Positions 26,144 through 35,183 of a DNA stretch of 64,000 nt are shown in pieces. Position 1 is the first letter of the stretch. The number at the start of each line of letters is the position of its first letter. Location of the stretch: positions 1,798,001 through 1,862,000 of the forward strand of contig NZ_CP092123.1 of the NCBI RefSeq assembly GCF_022343685.1, read 5' to 3'. Under the pieces are notes generated by a model. That model saw only the letters and a program-made list of their open reading frames with translations. It was not told where the DNA came from and made no database searches. A program made the translations under genes and the position numbers. This DNA is from Marinobacterium sediminicola. GTDB taxonomy: Bacteria; Pseudomonadota; Gammaproteobacteria; Pseudomonadales; Balneatricaceae.

Positions 26144-27287
26144 ACACGGCCTCTACATCGCGCCGGCTGGATTTTCTCGGGTTGGTCAGAATGCATGGAT
26201 CCTTGAGGGCATTCTGACTAAGGTAAGGGATGTCAGTAAGATGAACGCCCTGCTCTGCCAGTTTCTGATACAGGCCCACTTCACGTTTCAGTGAAATGAC
26301 ATGCTGCATCAGACGCCGCTTGATTTGTGACTGACTCAATCCACGTGGATCAATGCCCATGGTTTCAGCCACGATACGAAAACGATCGGAGGCAGACTCA
26401 TAGTTGTAATCAATGACATGCTCGAGCAACATGGCGTTACACAAACCATGTGGCAAGTCCAGATAGCCCCCCAGGCTATGAGACATGGCATGGACTGCAC
26501 CCAGCACGGCATTTGAAAACGCCAAGCCTGCCTTCATGGACCCCAACATCACCTGCTCACGCAAGTGAGTGTCGTCGGGCTGCTCGACCAGCAGCGCCAG
26601 ATGGGTATTGATTAACCTGATTGCATCCAGAGCATGCATATCCGTCAAAGGCCCACTGGCGGTTGACACAAATGCCTCTATTGCATGCACAAGCGCATCG
26701 ACACCTGTACAAGCCGTCAGGAAGGAATCCATGGTACGCGTGGTATCCGGGTCAATCAGTGCTACATCAGGCACTACGGATTTGCTGATAATCGAAAATT
26801 TCAGTTTCTCATGCTGATTGGAAATGATCGCAAACTGGGACACGTCCGCGGAGGTACCGGCCGTGGTGGGGATACAGATCATGGGAGGGATGGGTATTTC
26901 AATACGGTCTACCCCTTCGAACTCGAGGATACTTCGCCCATGAGTGCTTACGATCCCGATACCCTTGGCACAGTCCATGGGACTTCCACCACCCACCGCC
27001 ACGATCACGTTACATCCCTGCTCGGAATAGAGCTCAGCCCCTTTCATCACCTGCTCGACACGCGGATTTGGCGAAACATCGGTAAAGACAACGGAGGGGA
27101 TCTGTTGATCTGCCAGTAGCTGTTCGACTTCAGCAACCCAGCCAGCCTGCTGAACACCGGGATCGGACACTATCAGAACCTTGCGGGCACCAAAGGTCAA
27201 TGCGTAATTGGCAACCGTTTTGCGGGCTCCACTGCCAAAAATGATTTCAGGAGAGACAAACTTGCGCAGTCGAGAGACTTCACTCAT
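26127..27287 (-). CDS. ercA: Iron-containing alcohol dehydrogenase ErcA
   Basis: A 386-residue group III Fe-ADH. The NAD-binding loop GGGSPMDCAKG and TTAGTSADVS are typical; metal ligands lie in GVDALVHAIEA (Asp, His), AMSHSLGG (His) and LPHGLCNA (His). In Pseudomonas ErcA is part of the ethanol-oxidation control network rather than a bulk catalytic enzyme, perhaps by altering a sensed aldehyde. First gene of the ercA-ercS operon. Confidence 0.88.
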   Translation of the reverse strand: MSEVSRLRKFVSPEIIFGSGARKTVANYALTFGARKVLIVSDPGVQQAGWVAEVEQLLADQQIPSVVFTDVSPNPRVEQVMKGAELYSEQGCNVIVAVGGGSPMDCAKGIGIVSTHGRSILEFEGVDRIEIPIPPMICIPTTAGTSADVSQFAIISNQHEKLKFSIISKSVVPDVALIDPDTTRTMDSFLTACTGVDALVHAIEAFVSTASGPLTDMHALDAIRLINTHLALLVEQPDDTHLREQVMLGSMKAGLAFSNAVLGAVHAMSHSLGGYLDLPHGLCNAMLLEHVIDYNYESASDRFRIVAETMGIDPRGLSQSQIKRRLMQHVISLKREVGLYQKLAEQGVHLTDIPYLSQNALKDPCILTNPRKSSRRDVEAVYEEAL

Positions 27288-27520
27288 GGGGACGGCCTGT
27301 TCTTCGGCACCGATTCATGGCCGGTGCTTGATAATTATTATTAACAACCCACATTATACCCACGCATCAGGCAACAGCCAGAGTACAAATGGCTACAAAA
27401 AGCCACAAAGTTGCACAAACTGTCATGTGGTTGCAACTTTGGTATTAGGTACCATAGACGGCAATAAATCTCGCCAAGGCAGCAGATTCCCGCTGCCAAA
27501 ACTGCAGGATAATTGCTGTT
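27288..27520. promoter_or_regulatory. Divergent ercA / ndh control region with inverted repeats
   Basis: It holds three inverted repeats: TGGCT/AGCCA (27390-27405), CAAAGTTGCA/TGCAACTTTG (27406-27441, 16-base spacer) and TGGTA/TACCA (27440-27454). These may be operators. No GTAGTA-type site was found here. Confidence 0.5.
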
Positions 27521-28828
27521 ATGGAACAGACATCTCCTCTCTATCAACATGTGGTCGTCGTCGGCGGTGGTGCTGGCGGCCTTGAACTGGCTACCCGGCT
27601 GGCACGCAAGTACCGGCGCAAGGGTTTGAAAGTCACGCTTGTGGACCGCGAGCCGACACACATCTGGAAGCCCCTGCTGCACGAAGTCGCCACAGGGTCG
27701 CTTGATGCCGGCATTGATGAACTCAGCTACAGCGCTCAGGCACGCAGTGCCGGATTCAAATTCCAGGTCGGACAGATGGACTCGATCGATCGTGAGCAAC
27801 GCTGTATTCATCTGGCGGCGGTAAAGGGACAAAATGGCCAGACATTGTTGCCGGTCAGAACACTCTATTATGACTATCTTGTCATGGCCGTTGGCAGTGT
27901 CACCAATGATTTTGGGGTGGATGGTGTCGCCGAGCACTGCACCTTTCTGGATAGCCGCAAGCAGGCCGAGCAGTTCAGACGAACACTGCTGGAGGCTTGC
28001 CTGAAAGCGAGCAATACGGAAAAACAGCGCTTGCGTATCGCCATCGTAGGCGCAGGTGCCACCGGCGTCGAGCTTTCGGCTGAGCTATTCAACACCGCCC
28101 GGGAGTTGGCTGCCTATGGTATTTCGAAGCTGGACCGAAATCGGCTTGAGGTCATTCTGATTGAGGCAGGTCCTCGTATATTACCCGCATTGCCTGATCG
28201 GATTTCATCAGCGGCACGCCATGAGCTTGAGAAGCTGGGTGTACAGGTTCGACAGGACACGCGCATCACCTCTGTCAATGAGGAAGGCCTCATGACAGAC
28301 ACTGGCGAACTGATTGAAGCCGAGCTGAAAGTATGGGCCGCAGGTATTCGCGCACCCGAGTTCATAACCCGACTGGATGGCCTTGAGTTTAACCGGCTTA
28401 ACCAATTGGTTGTCGGCCCTGATCTGCGCACCACTCAGGACGAGCGGATCTTTGCATTGGGAGATTGTGCTGCCTGTGCCAGAGCGGACGGCAATGGCAA
28501 CGTACCGCCCAGAGCCCAGGCGGCTCACCAGATGGCTTCTTTCCTGTTCAAGAATTTCCGCCGTATCGTGAAGGGAGAACCTCTGCCTGCTTATGAGTAC
28601 AAGGATTACGGTTCACTGGTATCACTGTCACGGTTCAGTACTGTCGGCAGTCTGATGGGCAACCTGACCAATGGCAGCATGATGGTAGAAGGCCGACTGG
28701 CTCGCCTGGTCTATGTATCCCTGTACCGGCTTCATCAACTGGCCGTGTACGGCTACACCAAGACTTTTCTGATCACCCTGGTTGACCGCATCAACAAGGT
28801 GATCCGTCCCCGCCTCAAGTTGCACTGA
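27521..28828 (+). CDS. ndh: Type II NADH dehydrogenase
   Basis: A 435-residue single-subunit flavoprotein. The FAD fold begins VVVVGGGAGGLELATRLA; the NADH fold is IAIVGAGATGVELSAEL; the late FAD motif is IFALGDCAAC. A C-terminal amphipathic region follows (AVYGYTKTFLITLVDRINKVIRP) for membrane association. It oxidises NADH with quinone without pumping protons. Divergent from ercA, which links it to the redox load of alcohol oxidation by position. A strong terminator follows. Confidence 0.9.
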   Translation: MEQTSPLYQHVVVVGGGAGGLELATRLARKYRRKGLKVTLVDREPTHIWKPLLHEVATGSLDAGIDELSYSAQARSAGFKFQVGQMDSIDREQRCIHLAAVKGQNGQTLLPVRTLYYDYLVMAVGSVTNDFGVDGVAEHCTFLDSRKQAEQFRRTLLEACLKASNTEKQRLRIAIVGAGATGVELSAELFNTARELAAYGISKLDRNRLEVILIEAGPRILPALPDRISSAARHELEKLGVQVRQDTRITSVNEEGLMTDTGELIEAELKVWAAGIRAPEFITRLDGLEFNRLNQLVVGPDLRTTQDERIFALGDCAACARADGNGNVPPRAQAAHQMASFLFKNFRRIVKGEPLPAYEYKDYGSLVSLSRFSTVGSLMGNLTNGSMMVEGRLARLVYVSLYRLHQLAVYGYTKTFLITLVDRINKVIRPRLKLH

Positions 28829-28873
28829 TCTACCGGGAGCCTCGGTACAACCGAGTATGCAGCACTGAGCCTT

Positions 28874-28898
28874 ACCGGCCCTCAAGGCCGGTTTTTTT
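28874..28898 (+). terminator. Rho-independent terminator of ndh
   Basis: ACCGGCC / GGCCGGT with loop CTCAA, followed by seven T. Confidence 0.9.
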
Positions 28899-28976
28899 AA
28901 TGCAACCCCTCGGCAACCACGTTCTAAGCAGACTGATCCGCATCTGCTAAGCTTGATGCAGTGTGGAGTACCCAGT

Positions 28977-29882
28977 ATGCCAACGATGATTGAACCCGCT
29001 CGTGTTGCCTCGCTCATTCAGGCTGCGCTTGTTGCAGACAGTTTTGCGCTGGGGTTGCACTGGATCTATGATCACCATCTGCTTGACAGTCAACCGCTGC
29101 CCACCGATCAGCTGAATGCCCCCATGAGCCACTGGCACTGCACAAAAGCGGCGGGTGATCTGACACATTATGGTGATCAACTATGGCACCTGTATCAATA
29201 TCTGCAGCAACACCAGACCCTTGATATCGACCACTATCGAAGTGAATGGTCCAAATTCATGGCGAACTATCATGGCTTTCTTGATAAGGCGTCTGCGACA
29301 ACGCTTGCTAACATCTGCCAGGGTATAACGCCCTCAGGATCCCCCTCTACCGAATTATCGGTAACCGCACGTGTTGCCTGCCCTTTGCTCTATGCAAAAT
29401 CATCCCAGTGCTACCTCGATGATGTAGAGCAACTGGCACGGCTGACGCACGATTCGGACGTTGCCGTCGCCAGCTGCCGTTTCTTCGCCTCGGTACTGCT
29501 CGACTGCCTCAATGGAAAATCGATCGCCGAATCAGTCGCCGCTAACCTGATCTGCCTGCCAGAGGCATTGAGGCGCGTTGCACGGGCCGGCATAGCCTCG
29601 TCACAGGAAGACACGCGCACAGTCTTGCGCCAGTTCGGAATAGCCTGTGATACCCGCTATGGCCTGCCCGGAGTCATGCACCTGATTCATCGCTACCAGG
29701 ATCCATTAGCCATGCTGCAAGAGAATGTTCTGGCAGGGGGAGACTCCAGTGCTCGCGGCATGATCAGCGTGATGCTTTTGATTGCGGAGCAGCCTGAACG
29801 CCTCCAACGACTGCCTCAGCAGTGGCTTGAAGCCCTGCTTAACAATGAAAAATATTTTGATCTATATCAGCCGATTGTCTAA
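28977..29882 (+). CDS. ADP-ribosylglycohydrolase-family protein
   Basis: A 301-residue all-helical protein. AALVADSFALGLHWIYD matches the first metal motif of the subgroup with HWIYD; THYGDQ follows, and the second metal block is GGDSSARGM near residue 260. The family removes ADP-ribose from proteins or other targets using two metals; this subgroup's target is unknown. ATG 28977 is chosen because GGAG lies eight bases upstream; the longer ORF from 28953 lacks a site. Stands alone between the ndh terminator and the chemoreceptor gene. Confidence 0.72.
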   Translation: MPTMIEPARVASLIQAALVADSFALGLHWIYDHHLLDSQPLPTDQLNAPMSHWHCTKAAGDLTHYGDQLWHLYQYLQQHQTLDIDHYRSEWSKFMANYHGFLDKASATTLANICQGITPSGSPSTELSVTARVACPLLYAKSSQCYLDDVEQLARLTHDSDVAVASCRFFASVLLDCLNGKSIAESVAANLICLPEALRRVARAGIASSQEDTRTVLRQFGIACDTRYGLPGVMHLIHRYQDPLAMLQENVLAGGDSSARGMISVMLLIAEQPERLQRLPQQWLEALLNNEKYFDLYQPIV

Positions 29883-30135
29883 CTTTAGGTTTGACACGAA
29901 GCTTATGGTCTACGTGCAACCCAATGTCGCGCATATGAAACAGCTGTTGCATTGACATTAGGTTATATACCCATAGAATTCGCGCCAGCGCTCCTTTCTC
30001 AGCCCTTGAGCAATCATTTGAGACTTGTATGGGACGAGCGTGTTCATAATGTATTCGCCCTCCCCGCTCGCAAGGAGCATGCCGGTCTGAGGAATTCAAT
30101 AGGCCCCTTTTTTAGTGATGCCGAGTTAACCAAGC

Positions 30136-31689
30136 ATGAAAACAAATCTGCCTGTAACCGATAAAGAGAAACGCTTTTCTGAAGAGCAAAAGCTGATTTC
30201 TACAACCGACCTTAAAGGCATCATTACCCACTGCAACGATGTTTTTGTCAAAGTCAGCGGCTATACCCGTGAAGAGCTGATTGGCCAGCCACACAATCTC
30301 GTTCGACATCCCGACATGCCCCCTGCGGCCTTTCAGGTGATGTGGGAACATTTAAAAGCCGGCAAGCCCTGGATGGGGTTGGTTAAGAACCGATGCAAAA
30401 ACGGTGACTTCTATTGGGTGCATGCTTATGTCACGCCCATCACCGAACACGGCAAAACCGTTGGCTATGAATCCGTTCGTGTCTGTCCCTCACGCACAGA
30501 TGTAGAGCGTGCGGAACGCGTGTATGCTGCGATTAACAAGGGCAAACCGCTCAAGCAACGCTTACCGCTTCAGTCAGAATGGATCGCACTGGCTGTCGCT
30601 TTGCTGTTGAGCGGCTGGCTGTTCAGTAGCGGCTTCGAGCTTGGCTCGCTGGTGTTGCTGGCGGTGGTTTCTGCGCTCGGGCAGATTGCCGGTTACGTCA
30701 GACGCCGCAAGGCGCAGCAGAATATTCTGGCGATGATGCCATCTGCTTTCCATCATCCAGTGGCAGCGGCCACCTACACGGATGACAGTGGCGATCTTGC
30801 TGCCCTGAAAGTTGCAATTCTCAGCGAGCAGGCCCACCTGACGACTGTACTGACCCGAATTGATGATGCTGCGCAGATGGTCTCTGATCAGGCGAGCATG
30901 AGTCTGGAAGTATCCGAGCAATCCTGTGCCGCCATGCGCCAGCAGCAGCATGAGACTGACCAGGTGGCAGCTGCCATGCACGAAATGACAGCCACTATCG
31001 CTGAAGTCTCCAGCCACGTACAGCTAACGGCCAATCAGGCTGAAAACTCGAACAATACGGCAATCCGCGGGCGTGAGTTGGCATCGACCACCAGTGAATC
31101 CATCGCCCAGCTGGGACGTACCGTCAATGACATTGCGGAGTCTGTAACGGGCCTGGCTGAACAGACCAACCAGATCGCCAAAGCTGCGGAGATGATTGAA
31201 CAGATTGCCGACCAGACCAACCTGTTGGCACTCAATGCCGCGATCGAAGCAGCCCGAGCCGGGGAACATGGGCGCGGGTTTGCCGTTGTCGCTGATGAAG
31301 TTCGACAGCTGGCGCTTCGCACTCAGAATTCCACCAAGGAGATTCATGATATTGTTCGCGACCTGACCGCTCGCACAGAGGCGTCCGTTGCCATCGCACA
31401 TGAAGGCCAGTCTGAAGCACAGGCGGGCCTGGAGCAGGTGAATGAAGCAGGTGAGCTGCTCAATAACATCTCTGAAATGATGAGCACCATCGCCAACATG
31501 TCGCTGCAGATGGCTGCTGCCATTGAGGAACAGGCTCAGGTTTCCGAGGAGATCAACGGTCAGATCGTTAACATCTCCAGCCTCTCCACCCAGAGCATGT
31601 CTCAGGCTGAGGAATCCGCCACTATGACCCGTAAACTGCAATCAGTAGCGGCGGATATGCACGAGCTGGTAACCGGCTTCAAACGCTGA
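30136..31689 (+). CDS. Aer-type methyl-accepting chemotaxis protein
   Basis: A 517-residue receptor: N-terminal PAS (20-125; [43 protein letters not shown]), which in Aer binds FAD, a double membrane helix (about 155-195) without a periplasmic domain, then a signalling domain with the conserved hairpin [39 protein letters not shown]. It probably steers towards oxygen or favourable redox state. The preceding 253 bases are non-coding with no clear structure. Confidence 0.88.
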   Translation: MKTNLPVTDKEKRFSEEQKLISTTDLKGIITHCNDVFVKVSGYTREELIGQPHNLVRHPDMPPAAFQVMWEHLKAGKPWMGLVKNRCKNGDFYWVHAYVTPITEHGKTVGYESVRVCPSRTDVERAERVYAAINKGKPLKQRLPLQSEWIALAVALLLSGWLFSSGFELGSLVLLAVVSALGQIAGYVRRRKAQQNILAMMPSAFHHPVAAATYTDDSGDLAALKVAILSEQAHLTTVLTRIDDAAQMVSDQASMSLEVSEQSCAAMRQQQHETDQVAAAMHEMTATIAEVSSHVQLTANQAENSNNTAIRGRELASTTSESIAQLGRTVNDIAESVTGLAEQTNQIAKAAEMIEQIADQTNLLALNAAIEAARAGEHGRGFAVVADEVRQLALRTQNSTKEIHDIVRDLTARTEASVAIAHEGQSEAQAGLEQVNEAGELLNNISEMMSTIANMSLQMAAAIEEQAQVSEEINGQIVNISSLSTQSMSQAEESATMTRKLQSVAADMHELVTGFKR

Positions 31690-31691
31690 GT

Positions 31692-32309
31692 TCAAACCAG
31701 AATCAGCACCACACAGGCGGCCGTCAGGCCGCCCATCGATAGATTAAAAACCCGCCAGTGACGTGCTGTTTTCAGCATTCTTCCTACCGCCACTCCAAAA
31801 CCGGCCCACATTGATATGGCCGGAATTGTCACCAGCGCCATCAGCCCAATCAATAGTGCCGCTGACAGCAGGTAGCCGTCACCTGCCAGAGTAAATGACG
31901 CCACGCCCGAAATCGCCATGATCCATGCCTTGGGGTTGGCAAACTGAAAAGCGGCAGCCTGCATGACTGATAAAGGCTTGGCTTCAGATGCCGACTTTGC
32001 ACTGGGAGGCGCTGCCGTAGCAATTTTCCAGGCCAGCCAAAGCAGATAGGCACTACCCACCACTTTCAACACAGACTGCAAGATCGGCCAAGTGGTGAAG
32101 ATATGGCCCAAGCCCAGTGCAACTGCAGTCATCAGTCCTACACAGCCCAGCATGACGCCCACAATGTGAGGCAAGGTTTTACGAAAGCCGAAGTTTGCGC
32201 CAGATGCCGTGAGCATCATATTGTTTGGGCCTGGTGTCGCGGTCATTGTGAATGCAAACAGAATAACCGGGGCAATCAGAGCTACCAGTTCTCCAGTAGC
32301 CGTATCCAT
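31692..32309 (-). CDS. LysE-family amino-acid exporter 1
   Basis: A 205-residue membrane protein with about six helices and the LysE/RhtB motif TATPGPNNMMLTASGANFGFR, and later FQFANPKAWIMAISG. Start ATG 32309 is chosen because GGAG lies 6 bases upstream, in place of an upstream extension. It is divergent from a MocR-type regulator, the standard arrangement for regulator and exporter of an amino compound. Its stop is 2 bases from the chemoreceptor stop. Confidence 0.82.
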   Translation of the reverse strand: MDTATGELVALIAPVILFAFTMTATPGPNNMMLTASGANFGFRKTLPHIVGVMLGCVGLMTAVALGLGHIFTTWPILQSVLKVVGSAYLLWLAWKIATAAPPSAKSASEAKPLSVMQAAAFQFANPKAWIMAISGVASFTLAGDGYLLSAALLIGLMALVTIPAISMWAGFGVAVGRMLKTARHWRVFNLSMGGLTAACVVLILV

Positions 32310-32447
32310 GGGATTCTCCATTAATTGTAGGGGTTCATTCGATACAAACTGGCAGAGCCAATCGATACAATTAACGTTAATACGGCGAATAAATAACAGC
32401 AATTGTTACTTTGTGACTGCTACAATCAATTGTAATCGTTACAAATC

Positions 32448-33887
32448 ATGACAATGGGTTTGACTATGGATCTGCAACAAAAGGCTCGCAAACGCTGTCA
32501 CTGGCTACCTGAAGACAACATGCCTGCAGGCCCCATGTACAAGGCACTGGTTGACCAGCTTGCCAGCGATATTGCGTCCGGCAAGCTACAGCCCGGCGTC
32601 CGTCTGCCCCCCCAGCGTCTGCTGGCCGATGCACTTGGGGTTACCGTAGGCACCATTACGCGCGCCTATCGTGAGGCAGAACGCAGAGGACTTGTCGAAG
32701 CGCGAGTCGGCAGCGGAACCCGTGTCAAAGGCAAAACAGAGTCCCTGCCCCACTTCCATCACCTGACACGCGCCGGACAGGACAGCATAGACCTTTCACT
32801 GAGCATTCCCATTCCCACGCCGCTGCGCCAACAGCAATTGGCAGCCAGCCTGCAACGTGTTTCGTCCCGTCCCGCTGCAATTGATGAGGCTTTGGCTTAT
32901 CAACCTGAACAGGGCTGCCCCAATCAGCGGGAACAACTCTGCCAGTGGCTGTCGACTCAGGGATTGCAGATGGATCCCGATGAATTGATCCTGACCGAGG
33001 GCGGGCAACACGCTGACTTCCTTGCCTTGCAGGCCTTGGTAAAGCCCGGCGAAGCGGTTGCTTCCGCCGCCCTGACCTATCCTGGAATGATCGCTGCCGC
33101 ACGACAACTGGGGCTGAAGCATCTGCCGGTGGGCACTGATTCCGAGGGTATCCGGCCTGACCTGCTGGAACGCCTCTGTCAGCAGCAGCGTATTCGTCTC
33201 CTGTATTTGATGCCGGAGTACAATAACCCTACTGGTCAGCGCATGAGCGATAGCCGTCGCATGGCGATTGTGGAAGTTGCCCGACGGCATGACCTTTTAT
33301 TGCTGGAGGATGGCGTTCAGTTCGTCACGGCCGAGTACCGGGGCACACCTTTGTTCGAACTCGCTCCGGAGCGTGCGCTTTATATTTTCAGTGTGTCCAA
33401 GCTGCTCGCGGGCGGACTTCGATTCGGTGCGCTTCGAGCGCCAGTTAACCTGATGGCGCACCTTCGGGTGGCGTTGCGCGCACAGTGCTGGTCATCACCG
33501 GGGCTGATGGGAGCCGTCACTTGTGACTGGCTTGCCGACGGTGGTGCCGATGCACTGTTGAATTGGCAATGGGAAGAGATCCGTGCCCGCCAGGCGTTGG
33601 TTCAAGAGATATTGTCACCCTATGAAGTTTCTGCTCACCCTTGCGGTTTTCACGCCTGGCTCAGGTTACCCGAAGGGTTGCGAGCTGTTGATTTCGTCCA
33701 TTTGGCTGACGGGCGCGGCGTCACGCTGATTGCATCTGAACCCTTCTGTGTCGGCAGCCAACCGGCGCCTCAGGCAGTGCGCATTTGTGTGACACCTCCC
33801 GCCAGCCGCGATGCACTGGCAGAAGGACTCCAGCGAATACGTGCATTGCTGGATGATGCCCCCGCGATCCCTGCGCCCTTGCTGTAA
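32448..33887 (+). CDS. MocR-type PLP-binding transcriptional regulator 1
   Basis: A protein of about 479 residues. A GntR winged helix (28-95; LPPQRLLADALGVTVGTITRAYREAERRGLV) is fused to a class I aminotransferase domain. PLP Lys318 lies in FSVSKLLAGG; NNPTG (259-263) and the Asp/Tyr before it are kept. Such regulators sense PLP with an amino acid or amine. Start could be 32448, 32454 or 32466. Divergent from the LysE exporter, which it probably controls. Confidence 0.85.
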   Translation: MTMGLTMDLQQKARKRCHWLPEDNMPAGPMYKALVDQLASDIASGKLQPGVRLPPQRLLADALGVTVGTITRAYREAERRGLVEARVGSGTRVKGKTESLPHFHHLTRAGQDSIDLSLSIPIPTPLRQQQLAASLQRVSSRPAAIDEALAYQPEQGCPNQREQLCQWLSTQGLQMDPDELILTEGGQHADFLALQALVKPGEAVASAALTYPGMIAAARQLGLKHLPVGTDSEGIRPDLLERLCQQQRIRLLYLMPEYNNPTGQRMSDSRRMAIVEVARRHDLLLLEDGVQFVTAEYRGTPLFELAPERALYIFSVSKLLAGGLRFGALRAPVNLMAHLRVALRAQCWSSPGLMGAVTCDWLADGGADALLNWQWEEIRARQALVQEILSPYEVSAHPCGFHAWLRLPEGLRAVDFVHLADGRGVTLIASEPFCVGSQPAPQAVRICVTPPASRDALAEGLQRIRALLDDAPAIPAPLL

Positions 33888-33945
33888 CACTGCCCTTAAT
33901 CACCCGTGTTATAGTCAAATCACTTTCGTAATGGAGATTTCGAAA

Positions 33946-34128
33946 ATGTTGAGCGTGGAAGTCAGTGGGTTGTTTGGTCTCATCATCCTGGTGCTGGACG
34001 TCATGGCCATCATCAAAACTGTTCAGAGTCGGGCAAGCACAGGGGCAAAAGTCATGTGGGTTGTCGCTATTTTGCTGCTACCGGTGCTGGGACTGATTCT
34101 GTGGTTCCTTTTTGGTCCCAGGGACTGA
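33946..34128 (+). CDS. Small membrane protein, phospholipase D nuclease N-terminal type
   Basis: A 60-residue protein with two helices: GLFGLIILVLDVMAIIKTVQS and VMWVVAILLLPVLGLILWFLFGPRD. The ending W-F-L-F-G-P-R-D/K is the signature of PLDc_N family stand-alone proteins. GGAG lies nine bases before ATG 33946; longer starts lie in the 3' end of the MocR gene. Function unknown. Its stop is 14 bases from the convergent hypE stop. Confidence 0.72.
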   Translation: MLSVEVSGLFGLIILVLDVMAIIKTVQSRASTGAKVMWVVAILLLPVLGLILWFLFGPRD

Positions 34129-34142
34129 GACACCCCGCATCA

Positions 34143-35183
34143 TTAACAGATACGCGGCAATAGCTCTCCATCCGGCATTTCCAGCAGACGTTCACCGCCC
34201 AATGCGGTAGCCACCTGCACCCGGGCGACGGCTTTATCAAGCACCTCACCGATGATGTTGGCATCCTGCCCAGCAGGATGCTGACGCATGGAGCGCAGTA
34301 AGGCTTCAGCGTGCTTTGCCGGCACCACAGCGACCAGCCTACCCTCATTGGCAAAATGCAACGCATCCAGGCCCAGAATCTCACAGACTCCACGTACCTC
34401 GGGCTTAACGGGTAACATCTCCTCATGAAGCCGCATCGCAAACCCCGAGGCTGTGGCAAATTCATGCAAAACGGCAGCAATCCCCCCTCGGGTAGCGTCG
34501 CGCATTGCTCTGATATCGGGGCACTCGGCCAACATCAATTGCACCAGCCCGTGAAGCGGCTGGCAGTCACTTTGAAGATCCGCTTCCAACGCCAGATCGC
34601 CCCTTGCCTGCAAAATCGTCGCCCCATGATCGCCCAGGCTGCCACTGACAATAATTTTGTCACCCGGCTGGCACTGGGTGGCATGCAGATTAACGCCGTG
34701 TTCAATGACACCGATACCGCTGGTGTTTATGAACACCTTGTCACCCTTGCCTCTGGGCACAACCTTCGTATCCCCTGTAACGACAGTAACGCCGGCTCGC
34801 AACGCAGCATCACGCATGCCCTCGACAATCCGACGCAGTAGTCCGACTTCGATCCCTTCCTCAATGATGAAGGCACAGGACAGATAGAGCGGTCGGGCAC
34901 CGCCAACCGCCAGATCATTGACCGTGCCATTGACCGCCAGGCTACCGATATTCCCCCCGGGAAATTCGAGCGGATCGATCACATAGCTATCGGTTGTATA
35001 GGCGAGACGGTCTCCCAGAGAGGATAGCTGCGCCATATCGAGCCGAGCCTGATCTTCCATTCTCAATAACTGCTCGCCACCGAATACATTGATAAAGACC
35101 TCTTCGATCAGGCAGCGCATGGCGCGACCGCCTGCACCATGAGCCATGGTGATCAGGGTGTGATCGTTGATTGAAAGCGTCAC
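34143..35183 (-). CDS. hypE: Hydrogenase maturation protein HypE
   Basis: A 346-residue PurM-like protein. It starts GTG (TLSINDHTLITMAHGAGGRAM...), contains TGDTKVV, and ends in PRIC. The C-terminal Cys receives the carbamoyl group from HypF and is dehydrated to thiocyanate, giving CN to the Fe of [NiFe]-hydrogenase. The GTGA overlap with hypD couples the two. Last gene of the hyp operon. Confidence 0.95.
   Translation of the reverse strand: MTLSINDHTLITMAHGAGGRAMRCLIEEVFINVFGGEQLLRMEDQARLDMAQLSSLGDRLAYTTDSYVIDPLEFPGGNIGSLAVNGTVNDLAVGGARPLYLSCAFIIEEGIEVGLLRRIVEGMRDAALRAGVTVVTGDTKVVPRGKGDKVFINTSGIGVIEHGVNLHATQCQPGDKIIVSGSLGDHGATILQARGDLALEADLQSDCQPLHGLVQLMLAECPDIRAMRDATRGGIAAVLHEFATASGFAMRLHEEMLPVKPEVRGVCEILGLDALHFANEGRLVAVVPAKHAEALLRSMRQHPAGQDANIIGEVLDKAVARVQVATALGGERLLEMPDGELLPRIC

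Noticed and set aside
29952-30164. 70-codon ORF before the chemoreceptor gene.
   Set aside because: No ribosome site and no recognisable features; it runs into the chemoreceptor start.
31716-31733. GGCGGCC/GGCCGCC hairpin near the chemoreceptor stop.
   Set aside because: It lies inside the LysE coding sequence and has no T-tract; may be chance in GC-rich codons.
34067-34480. 137-codon ORF overlapping the end of hypE in another frame.
   Set aside because: It lies inside hypE and resembles shifted hypE codons; no independent motif.
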